Shown piece after piece: positions 49,115-59,321 of a DNA stretch of 64,000 nucleotides. The stretch is from Sipunculus nudus. Its lineage: Eukaryota > Annelida > Sipuncula > Golfingiida > Sipunculidae. Positions within the stretch are counted from its first letter, which is position 1, and every line of letters starts with the position of its first letter. The notes beneath the pieces were generated by a model. The model ran no database searches, was not told the DNA's origin, and worked only from the letters and a program-made list of their open reading frames with translations. The stretch covers positions 69,927,676-69,991,675 of the forward strand of contig CM049316.1 in NCBI GenBank assembly GCA_026874595.1, written 5' to 3'. A program made the position numbers and the translations under genes.

Positions 49115-49522
49115 TACTCTTATTAAATAATAAATCAAATTTTGCTCCCTTTTTTTTGCTACTTGATCGACCTATTATGACATTTGGACTATTCTTTTGT
49201 AGACATTTATCAGTTGCCAGTAAAACAGATGACCAGCCCAGTGAGGAGTGCACAGAGCCAGTGTATCAGTTTGAGTGACAGCTCGCCAGCCCGGCAACCC
49301 ACCTTCCAAGGCTCAGTCACTCGGCTGGCAGGATGTAGGATCTGGACTGAGCCTGTGGCCTATGCAACAGGTTACTGGGTCTGCGAGCTGTCACTCAAAA
49401 GGAAATGTAACAACCTTGGCTCTGTGCACTCCTCCCTGAGCTGGTATCCATTTTGCTTGGAATGGATACATAGCTACAATAACACAGAGGGAGCAAATTT
49501 CAACTTATTATTTAATAAAATT
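49115..49522. mobile_element. Foldback element, copy 1
   Basis: About 190-bp inverted arms. Paired words include TTTGCTCCC/GGGAGCAAA, GAGGAGTGCACAGAGCC/GGCTCTGTGCACTCCTC, GAGTGACAGCTCGC/GCGAGCTGTCACTC and GGCTCAGTC/GACTGAGCC, ordered symmetrically about 49330. A 137-codon frame through it (49184-49597) has no domain and is an artefact. A diverged copy lies at 55440-55815. Confidence 0.75.
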
Positions 49523-49526
49523 CACC

Positions 49527-49780
49527 AGACACCCACCATGCCAAGACCTTTGGACAAGGTCCCAACTGCTAGTGTGCCTCTGTCCACCCAGGAGTAGAAA
49601 TGGGTACCAGTAAATACTGCAAATGTAACCTGTGATGGACCAGCATCCCATCCAGGAGGAGTTTAACTTCTTAGTCGGTTCTAGCTACAGAAACTGGAAT
49701 AAACTCTGACCTGATAGGCTTGGGTGTAAAAAGCCCAACAGACATTTACCTTTATGCACTGAACATTTAAGCCCATAGCA
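49527..49780 (+). mobile_element. SINE body, head not recognised
   Basis: Contains CCACCCAGGAGTAGAAATGG, GTACCAGT and AACCTGTGATGGACCAGCAT, then CCCATCCAGGAGGAG, wording shared by SINEs of many invertebrates. The core ACCCAGGAG...GGTAC recurs in the SINE at 53780-53990. No A/B box is seen at the left side, so the copy is probably 5'-truncated. Confidence 0.55.
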
Positions 49781-50935
49781 CCCAGTCTGCTAGGCCTGTG
49801 AAAGCTGGAAACATCTCGAGATCCATACTATCAGGTCTGTAGGAACCAGCCATGCTTTCACAGACCTTTATTAAGTGAGTGGCTCTGGCATGTTTCATGA
49901 AAAATGAGCAAGCCTACAAGTATTTTGTCTGAAAAAATATGCTGTTCACCTGAACAAGAACACATACAACAGACATGGGACAGGATCAAATATATGGCTG
50001 TTGATACAGGTCCAGACAAGGACACTGATCATACAGGCTAAAGTTCCGGCACTTCCGATGAGCATGCGCACTGACACTGCCGGTCACATCTTTGGGAACT
50101 GTTTCTCTGGCACTGACTGATGGACCTAACTGAACATTTGCTATTGTTCCGGCATTTAGTAATAAATATTAATTTTATTTAATTTTAATTGCAACACTTT
50201 ATGTAGGATTTTCCAGGAGAATATGCATAGACACAGAGATGCACAAAATTATCAAAGAATTTTCATAAAATGTGACAGAAGCAAACTGCTTGATTTAAAA
50301 TTGACTACAACCAAAGCAGGTTTAAAATATATGTATTCACAAATTAATGTTTAAATAAAAGACCTATATAAAGATATGTTCATTGTTCTACACTATATGT
50401 TCACATAGTTATGAGATGAAGTCCACATATGATTTTTAATGAAAACATAAATAGGCCTATTCCTTGTTAAAAATATTAAGAATTAAATGAAAATTGATTA
50501 ATATAATGGGCTTTATTAATAAATTTCTGTATTTGCTATAGGCCCATAACTTTAAAGTTTGTCCATAATTTGCACAGAGAATTAGGCCTACTCATATTGC
50601 CAATGCATGTATGTACTAATATAGCTTTTCACTTAATTGCAAAAGTGCAAACTGGATAGTCCAAACCTTTAGCTCTGGGGAAATATGTCAAGGTCCGGAG
50701 CTCTATACACTTCATATAATCATATTGGTCAGAATCTCAATACCTTGGCAATGCTAAACCTTTGGTAGAAACACCACACAACAGACATTCATGTAAAGCA
50801 AGTGTATACAAATCATTTGATTTGTTCAATTGTTTGTGCCTTTTTGATGAAATAAATGCCAGAAGGGCTGGGTGAATCAAGATCTGTAATAGCATGTCAG
50901 ATAAACCAGATAATATGAGGATGTGTAAAACAGCA
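49781..50935. other. Intergenic, nothing recognised
   Basis: No gene, RNA or element signature is visible. Confidence 0.45.
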
Positions 50936-50939
50936 TCTC

Positions 50940-51163
50940 TGTGTTTATCACAGAGACACTATCAGTGCAGGGTCTACCAGTAGCTTGTGTTTATCACAGA
51001 GACACTATCAGTAAAGGGGCTACCAGTAACCTGTGTTCATCACAGAGACACTATCAGTGCAGGGTCTACCAGTAGCTTGTGTTTATCACAGAGACACTAT
51101 CAGTACAGGGTCTACCAGTAGCTTGTGTTTATCACAGAGACACTATCAGTACAGGGTCTACTA
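50940..51163 (+). repeat. 46-bp minisatellite, 4.9 copies
   Basis: Regular 46-bp unit TGTGTTTATCACAGAGACAC...TCTACCAGTAGCT with few mismatches. Each copy includes a CTSTGTG-TTTAT-CACAGAG-type hairpin at the unit junction. There are no spacers of variable sequence, so this is not a CRISPR. Confidence 0.95.
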
Positions 51164-52712
51164 TATTGTAGTATATGCATATTGAAGAATTTTAAATTAA
51201 TCTACAGTTTATGTTTTACAATTTTTGGTCTATTTTCTAATGATCTGACAGATCAGATGTGTCCCTGCATGTAGCCTCTTTGATTTAAGTAGTCATGTTT
51301 TTAGATGGTTAAAATGACTTCATCTGAAAACAGTGTTCAACTAAGGCTCTTTTGCATGTGACCAGTGACCTTAATTGCCATAAATGGGACTGAATTGAAT
51401 CCAAATGGAGACTCATTTCTCATATCTTCATATAATTCTGATTCTTGAATAATTTGTAAGTTATGCATTTATTTTCCTTGTTGAAAAATAAGTCCTTTAG
51501 CCCTCTACCCTTCATTGCCATTTTCTCAAGATGTAAGAATGAAATTTTCCCAGCAAAAAGTGGGAGAACATGTTGTGATCGAATGGAGAATAAATAGATG
51601 AGCTTTTGTCAGGAAACAACAACTTATGTGACACATATTTGTCCTGTTGCATATGAAGGTAATAGTCAGGTACATTAAATTGAATTGATTTCCTGTGAGA
51701 TTGTGAGAGTCGCCCCAACACCATTGAATATATATCTGATGAAGACAGGAAGATGTATGTAACATTTTAAGATTATTAAGGATTATACAAAAATATCTTA
51801 TTTAATGCCAAAAACAGTTGTTGTATAATGGCTATTATTAGTGCATTTATTTTTACAACATCTGTTGCAGTTATCCTTGAGCAAGTATGCAGAGAATACT
51901 AAAATATCAAGCACTACACACCCAGTGGCACAACTTTGAAGGGCTGTGTCAAGTTGTGTCCAGGACTCTATACAGTCAGACAGGGAAATGGGTAGGTGTT
52001 TATACCTCATACATGTGTATCTTTTTATAAGATATTGACATAGCTATAACTATAACGTCAATCAAATAATGCTGAGCCTCATGACCCATGGGTCACTTTT
52101 TCATGACCAGGTCCCTGACCTTTATGTTTGTTGAATGAGGGCAGAATTAGAATGTTTACTTTGTACATATAAAATTTAAATACGGCGAATGGGAATTTGA
52201 ACATATACTTTGTACCAATCAATGTAATTGTAAATGGGTATTTGAACTCCTTACAAATCAGTGTAATGGTAATCAGTCAATTATGATTCAGATGTTATCA
52301 AATATTGCTTTGTGGGTCATGTATGCCTTTCTGGCCAATTCACATATAAATTTAAAGACTTTCTTTTAAGCACCTTGGATTTGTTTAAATTAATTTACCA
52401 TACAGTAAGTCATGTTTTGTACTTGATGTGAGAAGCTCTTAATTTATATTAAATTGAATAAAATAATTATATTTTAAATAGACTCACTGGTAAAGTCTTC
52501 TGTTTGACACCAAGTGCTTGTATTGTGTTAAATATTTATAATATTGTTTCTTTGTATTTGACAGAAATGGGTAAGAATTTGCAAATATATGTAAATGTGT
52601 TTGTATTTATTTCAGCATGTCTGGATCAAATCCTAACTTATAGTTAAGATATCTGTATGGTAAGGGTTGATGTGACTTTAAGCAAAGTGTAATTCATAAA
52701 TTTTAATTTCAG
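51164..52712. other. Upstream of LARS2 exon, no gene assigned
   Basis: Probably intron or 5' region of LARS2. An isolated H1-type 3' end (GCTGAGCCTCATGACCCATG, then GGTCAC) sits at 52071-52096. No N-terminal LARS2 exon was recognised. Confidence 0.45.
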
Positions 52713-52805
52713 GAAAAGACATTTAATGCAAAGGTTAGAAAAGATCTGGAGAATTACTGGAGGGATCATGTCGTGAAAACTGACTCAAAACTAACAACTC
52801 AACTT
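52713..52805 (+). CDS. LARS2: LARS2 exon, N-terminal region of mature enzyme
   Basis: 31 codons, phase 0, between a TTTCAG acceptor (AG at 52711-52712) and a GTAAGG donor. It reads EKTFNAKVRKDLENYWRDHV and continues to KLTTQL, matching the position in mitochondrial leucyl-tRNA synthetase just before the HIGH motif, where relatives have a K-x-x-E-x-x-W pattern. On its own it would be weak; its phase and its place immediately before the diagnostic exon make it convincing. It contributes the segment leading into the Rossmann catalytic domain. Confidence 0.82.
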
Positions 52806-53409
52806 GTAAGGAGGTTTTAATTTGTATGTTTTTGCAATTTTATCCACATTTTCTCATGCATTTACTCTAATAAAAAAACAACCGAAATTTTAATAATTTA
52901 AAACAGAGTCCTACATTAAAGGTACCTTTTCTTATCTCTGTGTATTACTGCTTCATTTATTTTGAGTCAACAATATACCTGAACGAGAATATCGGTTAGT
53001 GGGTGGGGTAAGGTAAAACTATCATTTGATGGGAAGCACTGGGGCATTTCCCCTCTTGTGTATTGAATTCACTCCCAGTTGTGATTGCAAAACAATTAGT
53101 TTTATTGAGAGGGTATATAGAAATAAATCCTTTTTCTGTAGTACTATGTAAAAATTAATAAAATATGTTGGCAAATAATTGATTTGTGTGTTATTATTTT
53201 CTGTATAATATTGTTTTAGTTTTGTGTGAAATACATGATACTGTAGTTTGCTTATTAATTCTTGGGGGAAATTGGGCCTGGGCAGCATGCATTTGTACAA
53301 TTAAAGAAATAAAACACCATTTTTCTTAAATAAAATTTAGATTCTTAACCTTCAATTTATCAGACTACAATATTATTTTAATTTGAAATGAAATAAAAAG
53401 ACACATACA

Positions 53410-53990
53410 AGTCTGGGAAGGATGACTGCTCTATTAAAATTGGTGTCTCTACACCTGGGTGGCAGACATTGTCATAAACTGACCTCAGGTATATAAAGCA
53501 CTACCCTGGCTGCCCCTTCTATAGGGCCCACCGGTTGGATCCAAAAGAGGAAGATTCCCTGCTTTACTCAAAGTTTTATCCTAGCGGCCGAGAGCAGGGT
53601 ATAATACCCACTGCCTTGTGATTGGCTACAGTGGTCAGTGAAAAAATGTAAGGTGGGGGTTTATAGTCTGATATCACCAACAAAGTCAGTCTCATCCAAC
53701 TTTACATTTTGCCTTCCTGGTCTTTGGGGCCTGTTCATTCTTGTAACTTTCTTGGCTCCCTGGGAGCTTACAACCTAAGCTGCCATATCAGGTGTTAGAA
53801 GGTTATTTGTTCTACATTTGCCTGCCACCCATAACCAGTACCAATTAGCTCCTGGGTCGAGAGAGCGCACTCTTTTGGTAAAGACTTTGCCTAGGAGTCT
53901 AAGCATTGACGGTGGTCAGAATGGGACGCGAACCCACAACCTTGCGGTCATAAGTCTTGTGCCCTATCCATTACACCACCACACTCCATG
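53410..53990 (-). mobile_element. tRNA-derived SINE in LARS2 intron
   Basis: The minus strand from 53990 begins GGAGTGTGGTGGTGTAATGG (A-box-like) and has a clear B box, GGTTCGCGTCC, about 53930-53940. A body with ACCCAGGAG...GGTACTGG follows at about 53840-53860. The portion below 53780 contains another CCACCCAGGTGTAGAGACACC-type word and may be a second, older SINE; the boundary between them is uncertain. No functional tRNA fold was found, so it is not a tRNA gene. Confidence 0.7.
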
Positions 53991-54276
53991 TCAGTGATGG
54001 GCACGGCATCTCTATAATGACTGACAGTTATTGTGAATGCCTGCCCCTGGCCAACTGGGACAGGTCAAAATGCAGGAATGCTACAATATAAAAGAATTTC
54101 AACTGGAACAGAGAACATTATTGCATATATAACATATTTGCGTCAATGAAATAAGCACTGCTTTAACCAGGTTTAAAATTAAAAAAAAAAAGAGAAATAA
54201 ATGAATGTTCTTTTGAGAAAAAGTTACACTTGTGGTATCAGATTTTCATATAGATATACCTAATGCTGTTTTGCAG

Positions 54277-54405
54277 GAGGGTCAGGAGAAGTATTATGTG
54301 TTGTCCATGTTTCCCTACCCCAGTGGTAAACTTCACATGGGACATGTTCGTGTGTATACAATCAGTGACACCATGGCTCGTTACCACAGACTGTCAGGTA
54401 AACAG
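54277..54405 (+). CDS. LARS2: LARS2, mitochondrial leucyl-tRNA synthetase, HIGH-motif exon
   Basis: 43 codons, phase 0, between a TTGCAG acceptor and a GTAGGT donor. It reads [20 protein letters not shown] followed by [14 protein letters not shown]. FPYPSGxLHMGHVRxYTIxD is the signature of bacterial-type leucyl-tRNA synthetases; HMGH is the class I HIGH motif that binds ATP during leucine activation. The wording follows the mitochondrial paralogue, not the cytosolic one. The enzyme charges mitochondrial tRNA-Leu in the matrix. The next exon (a GWDAFGLPAE-type block) was not found to the end of the window, so the following intron exceeds 9.5 kb if the gene is intact, or the gene is broken. Confidence 0.93.
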
Positions 54406-54589
54406 GTAGGTATCATCTTTATTACTGGTACATTACCATAATATTCAGTACCTTTGGGGTAGGTCAAGAGCACTAAATTTTCCTTAGCTGAAATGTCAGG
54501 TTCCAACATTGCAGGACCAATGATCAGTTATATTTGATGATTCCTCTGTTGATACAGACAATTTGATGATCAATCATGCATCATCTGTT

Positions 54590-55250
54590 ACATATGCTCA
54601 TATTTTGAGAACCGTTTGACCGTATCAGCCAAAATTTTGCATGTGTATAGATCTCACATAGCTCCTTATAATACACAAAACTGGAGGGGCCACCTGCAAC
54701 CATTTTTGCACAGTGTCCGTCTGTTTGTCTGCCGTGGGCTAAAATTACTCATATCTCTGTAGTGGTTTGATTTATCTGCCTAAAATTTTGCAGGTTTACA
54801 CATCCTGGATAGCTTTCTTCATTTTGTGACAGGTGGCACCACCTACATTCTAGTTATGCCATATCTAAGGAACCATTTGACCGATTGGGCCAAAATTGTG
54901 CTTGTGTTTAGATCTCACATAGGTCTTTATCATACACAAAACTGCAACCATTTTTGCACAGCGTCTGTCTGTTTGTCTGCCGTGGGCTAAAATCACTCAT
55001 ATCCATGTAGTGGTTTGACTTTTCTGCCTAAAATTTTGCATATGTATACAACTTGGACAGCTTTCTGGATTTGTGGTAGGTGGCGCAACCTACATACACA
55101 TTTCGGCTGCAGACATCCATGCTAATATGCAACACACCTCACTCTATTTCCCCTTGCCACTCAATCCATGCCTCACTTCACCCATTCCACTCTGATTTTG
55201 GTGGATACACATAGTCACTTGTCTACTAATGAATTCTAGTTTACTAAATA
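54590..55250 (-). mobile_element. H2 element, copy 2 (truncated)
   Basis: The reverse complement matches 32173-32540: it starts AACTAGAATTCATTAG, then GTATCCACC, the ATCAGAGTGGAA...GGCATGGATT block, GGATGTCTGCAGCC, and GTGGYRCCACC-type sites. It runs for about 1.5 internal units and lacks the 3' hairpin end. It lies within the LARS2 intron. Confidence 0.78.
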
Positions 55251-55439
55251 AAATTATTAAAAAAGGAAAGACAAACACTTTCTTTCTTTCCTTCAACTTC
55301 ATCAGCTAGGCCTCACACACTAATCTAGGCAGTTTCACTTTGATGTATACGCTCTTTACACAGCGCTTTACCTATAGGGCTACTATCTATATCGTAAGGC
55401 GCTGTTTGTTATGACCTCGTATCCTGAATTGCTACACCA

Positions 55440-55815
55440 GAGGGGAGCACTGTTTTTTTGTCCAATCAGATGAGACCTTGTGCTGGAAGACAAAGCCAAG
55501 CGAGGAATACATGGAGCCAATCATGTTTATTTCGTTTTGAGTGACAGCTCATCGCCCCGCGTAACCGTCTGAACAGACCACAGGCTCAGAGAGAATTGCC
55601 CCTGACGTGGTTTGCTTAGGGCCTTGGGCACATAGGATGCTCGGCCAGTGAGCTGTAATTCAAACGAAACGTAATAACAAAGGCTGCGTGCACACCTCGC
55701 TGGCTTGTTTCAGTTCTGCAGACAACAGATACATGGCTACGCTAACACAGTCATAATGTCATAATCGAATCGGTTGATGATGCGAGAATGCAGAGGGAGC
55801 AATTTAAATTCGACC
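55440..55815. mobile_element. Foldback element, copy 2
   Basis: Shares GAGTGACAGCTC...GAGCTGTAATTCAAAC arms, AGCGAGG...CCTCGCT arms, ACATGGCTACG(C)TAACACA and GAGGGAGCAA with copy 1 at 49115-49522. It is diverged from that copy. Confidence 0.65.
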
Positions 55816-55875
55816 AGAAACCCCTCAAGCGGCGCTTGAAGCGCAGCAATGGGTTGAACCAGGATGCCTGTCGAG

Positions 55876-58800
55876 TTTTAGCTCAGCTGACTATAAGTCA
55901 TCTGAGCTATAGTCATGGTCCATTGTTCATCGTCCGTCCGTCCGTCTGTCCGTCCGTCTGTCTATCTGTCTGTCCATCTGGTTGTCCGTCCGTAAGACTG
56001 GCAAGTTTCGACACCGTTGGACCTACGAATCTGAATTTCGGCATAAAGTAAGATGTCCCCATAATCTCCTACCATGCCAAAAATTGGGTCAATAGGACTT
56101 TGTTCCTTTGAGATATAAAGGAAAAACCTCAATTTTTTATTAGAAATCCATTTTCACACTTCAGGACTGCCTAATATCAAAACCACTCATCTGGTTTTCT
56201 TCATTTTTACCATAAATATTCCTCTATATAGTTCCTATGTACATGTAAGATATGAAGTCAGTATCATATAATGTAAAAAAGTTATGGGCCCAAACAAAAT
56301 GGACTTTGTAAAAATATCAGGAAGATATTTGGTCACTTAAGACCAAAAGTGTTAAAGGTAGGGACTTTTTTCCAGTAATACAACTTTAATTAATCAAAAT
56401 TTAATTGTATACCAAAAATTAGATCAAAATCTGTTAAATTTTTTTAAATATTGGCAAAAATATAAAATTGGTACCTTAAATTTTGCCCAACTTTGGCCAT
56501 GGCATGTTTTTTTCCTGTAAGTACTGTGGATTTTAATTTTCACACCATGTATACATAAGGATTTAATCTGTTAAAATCTGAAATTTGAAAATAAAAGCTG
56601 CAAAATTAGGCTAGTTATTGAATTTTTTTGGAGGCTCTTGTTGTATTCCCTTACATTGTCAAGCAGTCCACTTTGATGACTGTAGGTCATTCAGTGCACA
56701 TCTCTATGCTCCCCAGGCTGTTGACATAATTCTAGATGTCCCCAAAATCTCCTACCATACCGAAAATTGGGTCATTAGGACTTTGTTCCTTCGAGATATT
56801 AAGGTAAAAAAACTCTGTTTTCCATAAAAAAAAGCCATTGTTACACTTCAAGGCTGCCTAATATCAAAACCACTGATCTGTTTTTGATCGTATTTAGTAT
56901 TCACATTCTTTTATACATTTTCTATAAACATACCAAAAATTAGGTCAGTATTGGGTATTATTTTGAAGTTATGGGCCAAAACATAATGCAATTTTTAAAA
57001 AAATCAGGAAATATATTTACTCACCTAACATGAGAATTGCTGAACCTAGAGACTTTTTTCAGGAATATAACTTTATTTAATCAAGATTCAATTGTTTACC
57101 CAAAATTAGATCTGAATTTTGCAAATTTTTCAAGTTATTAGCATTAATAAAAAATCAATACCTTAAATTTTGTCCAACTTTGACACTGTTGATTTAATTT
57201 TCCCAGCATATATGCATAAGGATTTATTCTTTTAAAATCTGAACTTTCAAAAGAAATTGATTGGAATGAATAGCTTTTATTCATGTTTTCATACACCGTG
57301 TCAAGTGTTGTTTACATCTAGCCCACCTAGTAGTACAGCCTTCACTTGCATTATGTAACCCACCCCAGGCAGCTTACCTTGGCCCAGCTTGGCCACTACT
57401 AGCAGGCTTCCCCTCTGCCCTGCACTCACCCCCCCAGCTGGTGCATAAACTAGATGAATGTTATAATTTTTCTGTATTTTATTTTATTCTTGGACATGCT
57501 ACATTTTAGATTTTGTATTGAACCACCAGGGTTACAATGATTAAAGTGTACATTTAATTGTGTCCACAAAGTGGCGTATTGCTGTGAAAGTGTGGATGTT
57601 CATGAGATAAGTAATTCCTTACTTCAGAAGAGTAAAAACTTCACCAGGTGTGAAATTGACTATTAATTCCAGTAATTAATTAAAAGTGGGATAGTAATAA
57701 GCACAATGATATTGTTTGTCCCTCATTCAACCAACAGTGTGTATAGTTTATTTGAAAAGATGTTTTATTTTATCAAATTTGCTTTTATTTTATTTTGGTG
57801 AATAAAATTAAGCATGTCCTGAAAACTCCAATGTGCAAAACTTTTTAATTGTGATTCAAGGAATATTCTTGTAGATGCCATGTTGTGGCATTATTTTCTT
57901 ATTTTAAAAATCAGTTTAAACATTTATGATTTAAAAATAATAAAATATATGTGTATGCATAATATGACCCAATGTTTTTTACTCTGTATACATAATGATT
58001 GCAACTTTTGCAACAATTCTAATATTTTAACTTATATTTTCAGGTTTTTTTAATTAAAAATTTATAAACCTGTAAATAAAAAAATGATTCAGATAAAAAC
58101 TTCTTAATGGAAAAAGTGGATCTGCTTAAAAAAATAGGATTATATATAAACTTAAATGCATTATTCTCTTGAAAGTGAAATAAAGGTATTAGTCCATTCT
58201 GTCCACTTGCCTGTCCATCTGTAAATTTTCGTATGCAACACAGTATCTCAAAACTTTTACTGTTTTTCTTCATGACAGTCTTGTCAGAGTATTAGTTTGC
58301 AATCATATATTTAGAACTTTACTATAACCAAGTAGGAGGGCCCCTTTCCTCTTAGATTTTCATATTCTTATATAAATGAAAAACATTACAATAGAATATT
58401 TCTACATCCACCTTCGTGCTGCCCTCACTTTTCCCTTCTCCGAACCCCATCCCAAAGTCAGCCTCAGTAAGCAAGAACAAGATGAATCAGATATATTCAT
58501 ACTTTAATATTTTGTATAACAATTCGTCCATAGGTACCTATGTACATGCCAGAAATTATGTCAATATTGTGTAATATGTAGACATAGTGGGCATCACAAT
58601 AATGTACCTTGTCAAGACTAAAGAGATATTGTGTCATACAGTCACATATTCATAAATCACTTCATCAGCATAGTTAATCATAACATCATATATGTCAAAT
58701 TGAACGCTTGCAGACTACCATACACTTTAGATCCTTCAACAAATAGCCTTATCATCATTCTACTACTGCTTATTACTGCTGTCATTGCATTCATATTTGC

Positions 58801-59049
58801 TCAAATATATCACAGTTTTCAACCCCTCCTAAATAAATAAAAAATTAACCACTTTATTTGACTCTATTAATCCATCAGTCAGGTAATTTCATTTATCATT
58901 TACTCACATATTACATTACATTCCTTTATAATAGCCCAACATGTACATGATATTCATAAGCTTTATCGACATGATAGAGTATCACAGTGGAGAAACATTT
59001 ATAGTCCAATCATGATCAGCTGAGCGCCGTGACCCATGGGTCCCTTGTT
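55876..59049 (+). mobile_element. H1 element copy B (3.2 kb)
   Basis: The 5' hairpin AGCTCAG-C-TGACT-ATA-AGTCA-T-CTGAGCT lies at 55880-55908, followed by a (GTCC)n/(GTCT)n tract. Two internal units start GATGTCCCC at about 56052 and 56738. The 3' end at 59016-59049 is TCAGCTGAGCGCCGTGACCC, completing the palindrome GACCCATGGGTC and CCTTGTT. It is near-identical to the inverted copy B' in the RPL13 intron. No protein is encoded. Confidence 0.9.
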
Positions 59050-59321
59050 GTTTATTGGCATCTGATTGGCTGCTTGTCACATCATACGCACATTTATTTC
59101 AGCGGACAACAAACCGCCATCTGGTGTCTAAATATATCATTAACGGTCAAAGCTGGCAGCGTGAAAATCAGTTGCTTCTTTAGAAGCGCAAGATTTCCGC
59201 TGCCTCGGGAGCGTTTTTGATGTACCATGCTTCATCTTCTAAGTAAGCATAGTTCATGGATGGTTGCACTTGATATATTGAAGATAGATTATTGACAGAA
59301 TCCGGACAGCTTCTTTATTTG
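59050..59321. other. Spacer between H1 copies B and C
   Basis: Unique 0.27 kb with no recognised content. Confidence 0.45.

Noticed and set aside
49184-49597. 137-codon open frame
   Set aside because: It runs through both arms of a foldback element and into a SINE; no domain, and the second foldback copy does not keep the frame.
50940-51163. CRISPR-like array
   Set aside because: The unit is contiguous with no distinct spacers, and the genome is clearly eukaryotic.
52556-52575. Tiny LARS2 exon AAATGG between CAG and GTAAG
   Set aside because: Splice-like words are present, but six bases cannot be supported without transcript data.
53911-53990. tRNA gene on the minus strand
   Set aside because: A and B boxes are good, but I could not build an acceptor stem and cloverleaf; the sequence continues into a SINE body.
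56618-56827. Frame MNFFGGSCC... repeated at 28465-28707 (minus)
   Set aside because: Both lie in near-identical H1 elements; the shared translation reflects DNA identity. Copies differ without codon bias, and there is no start context or domain.
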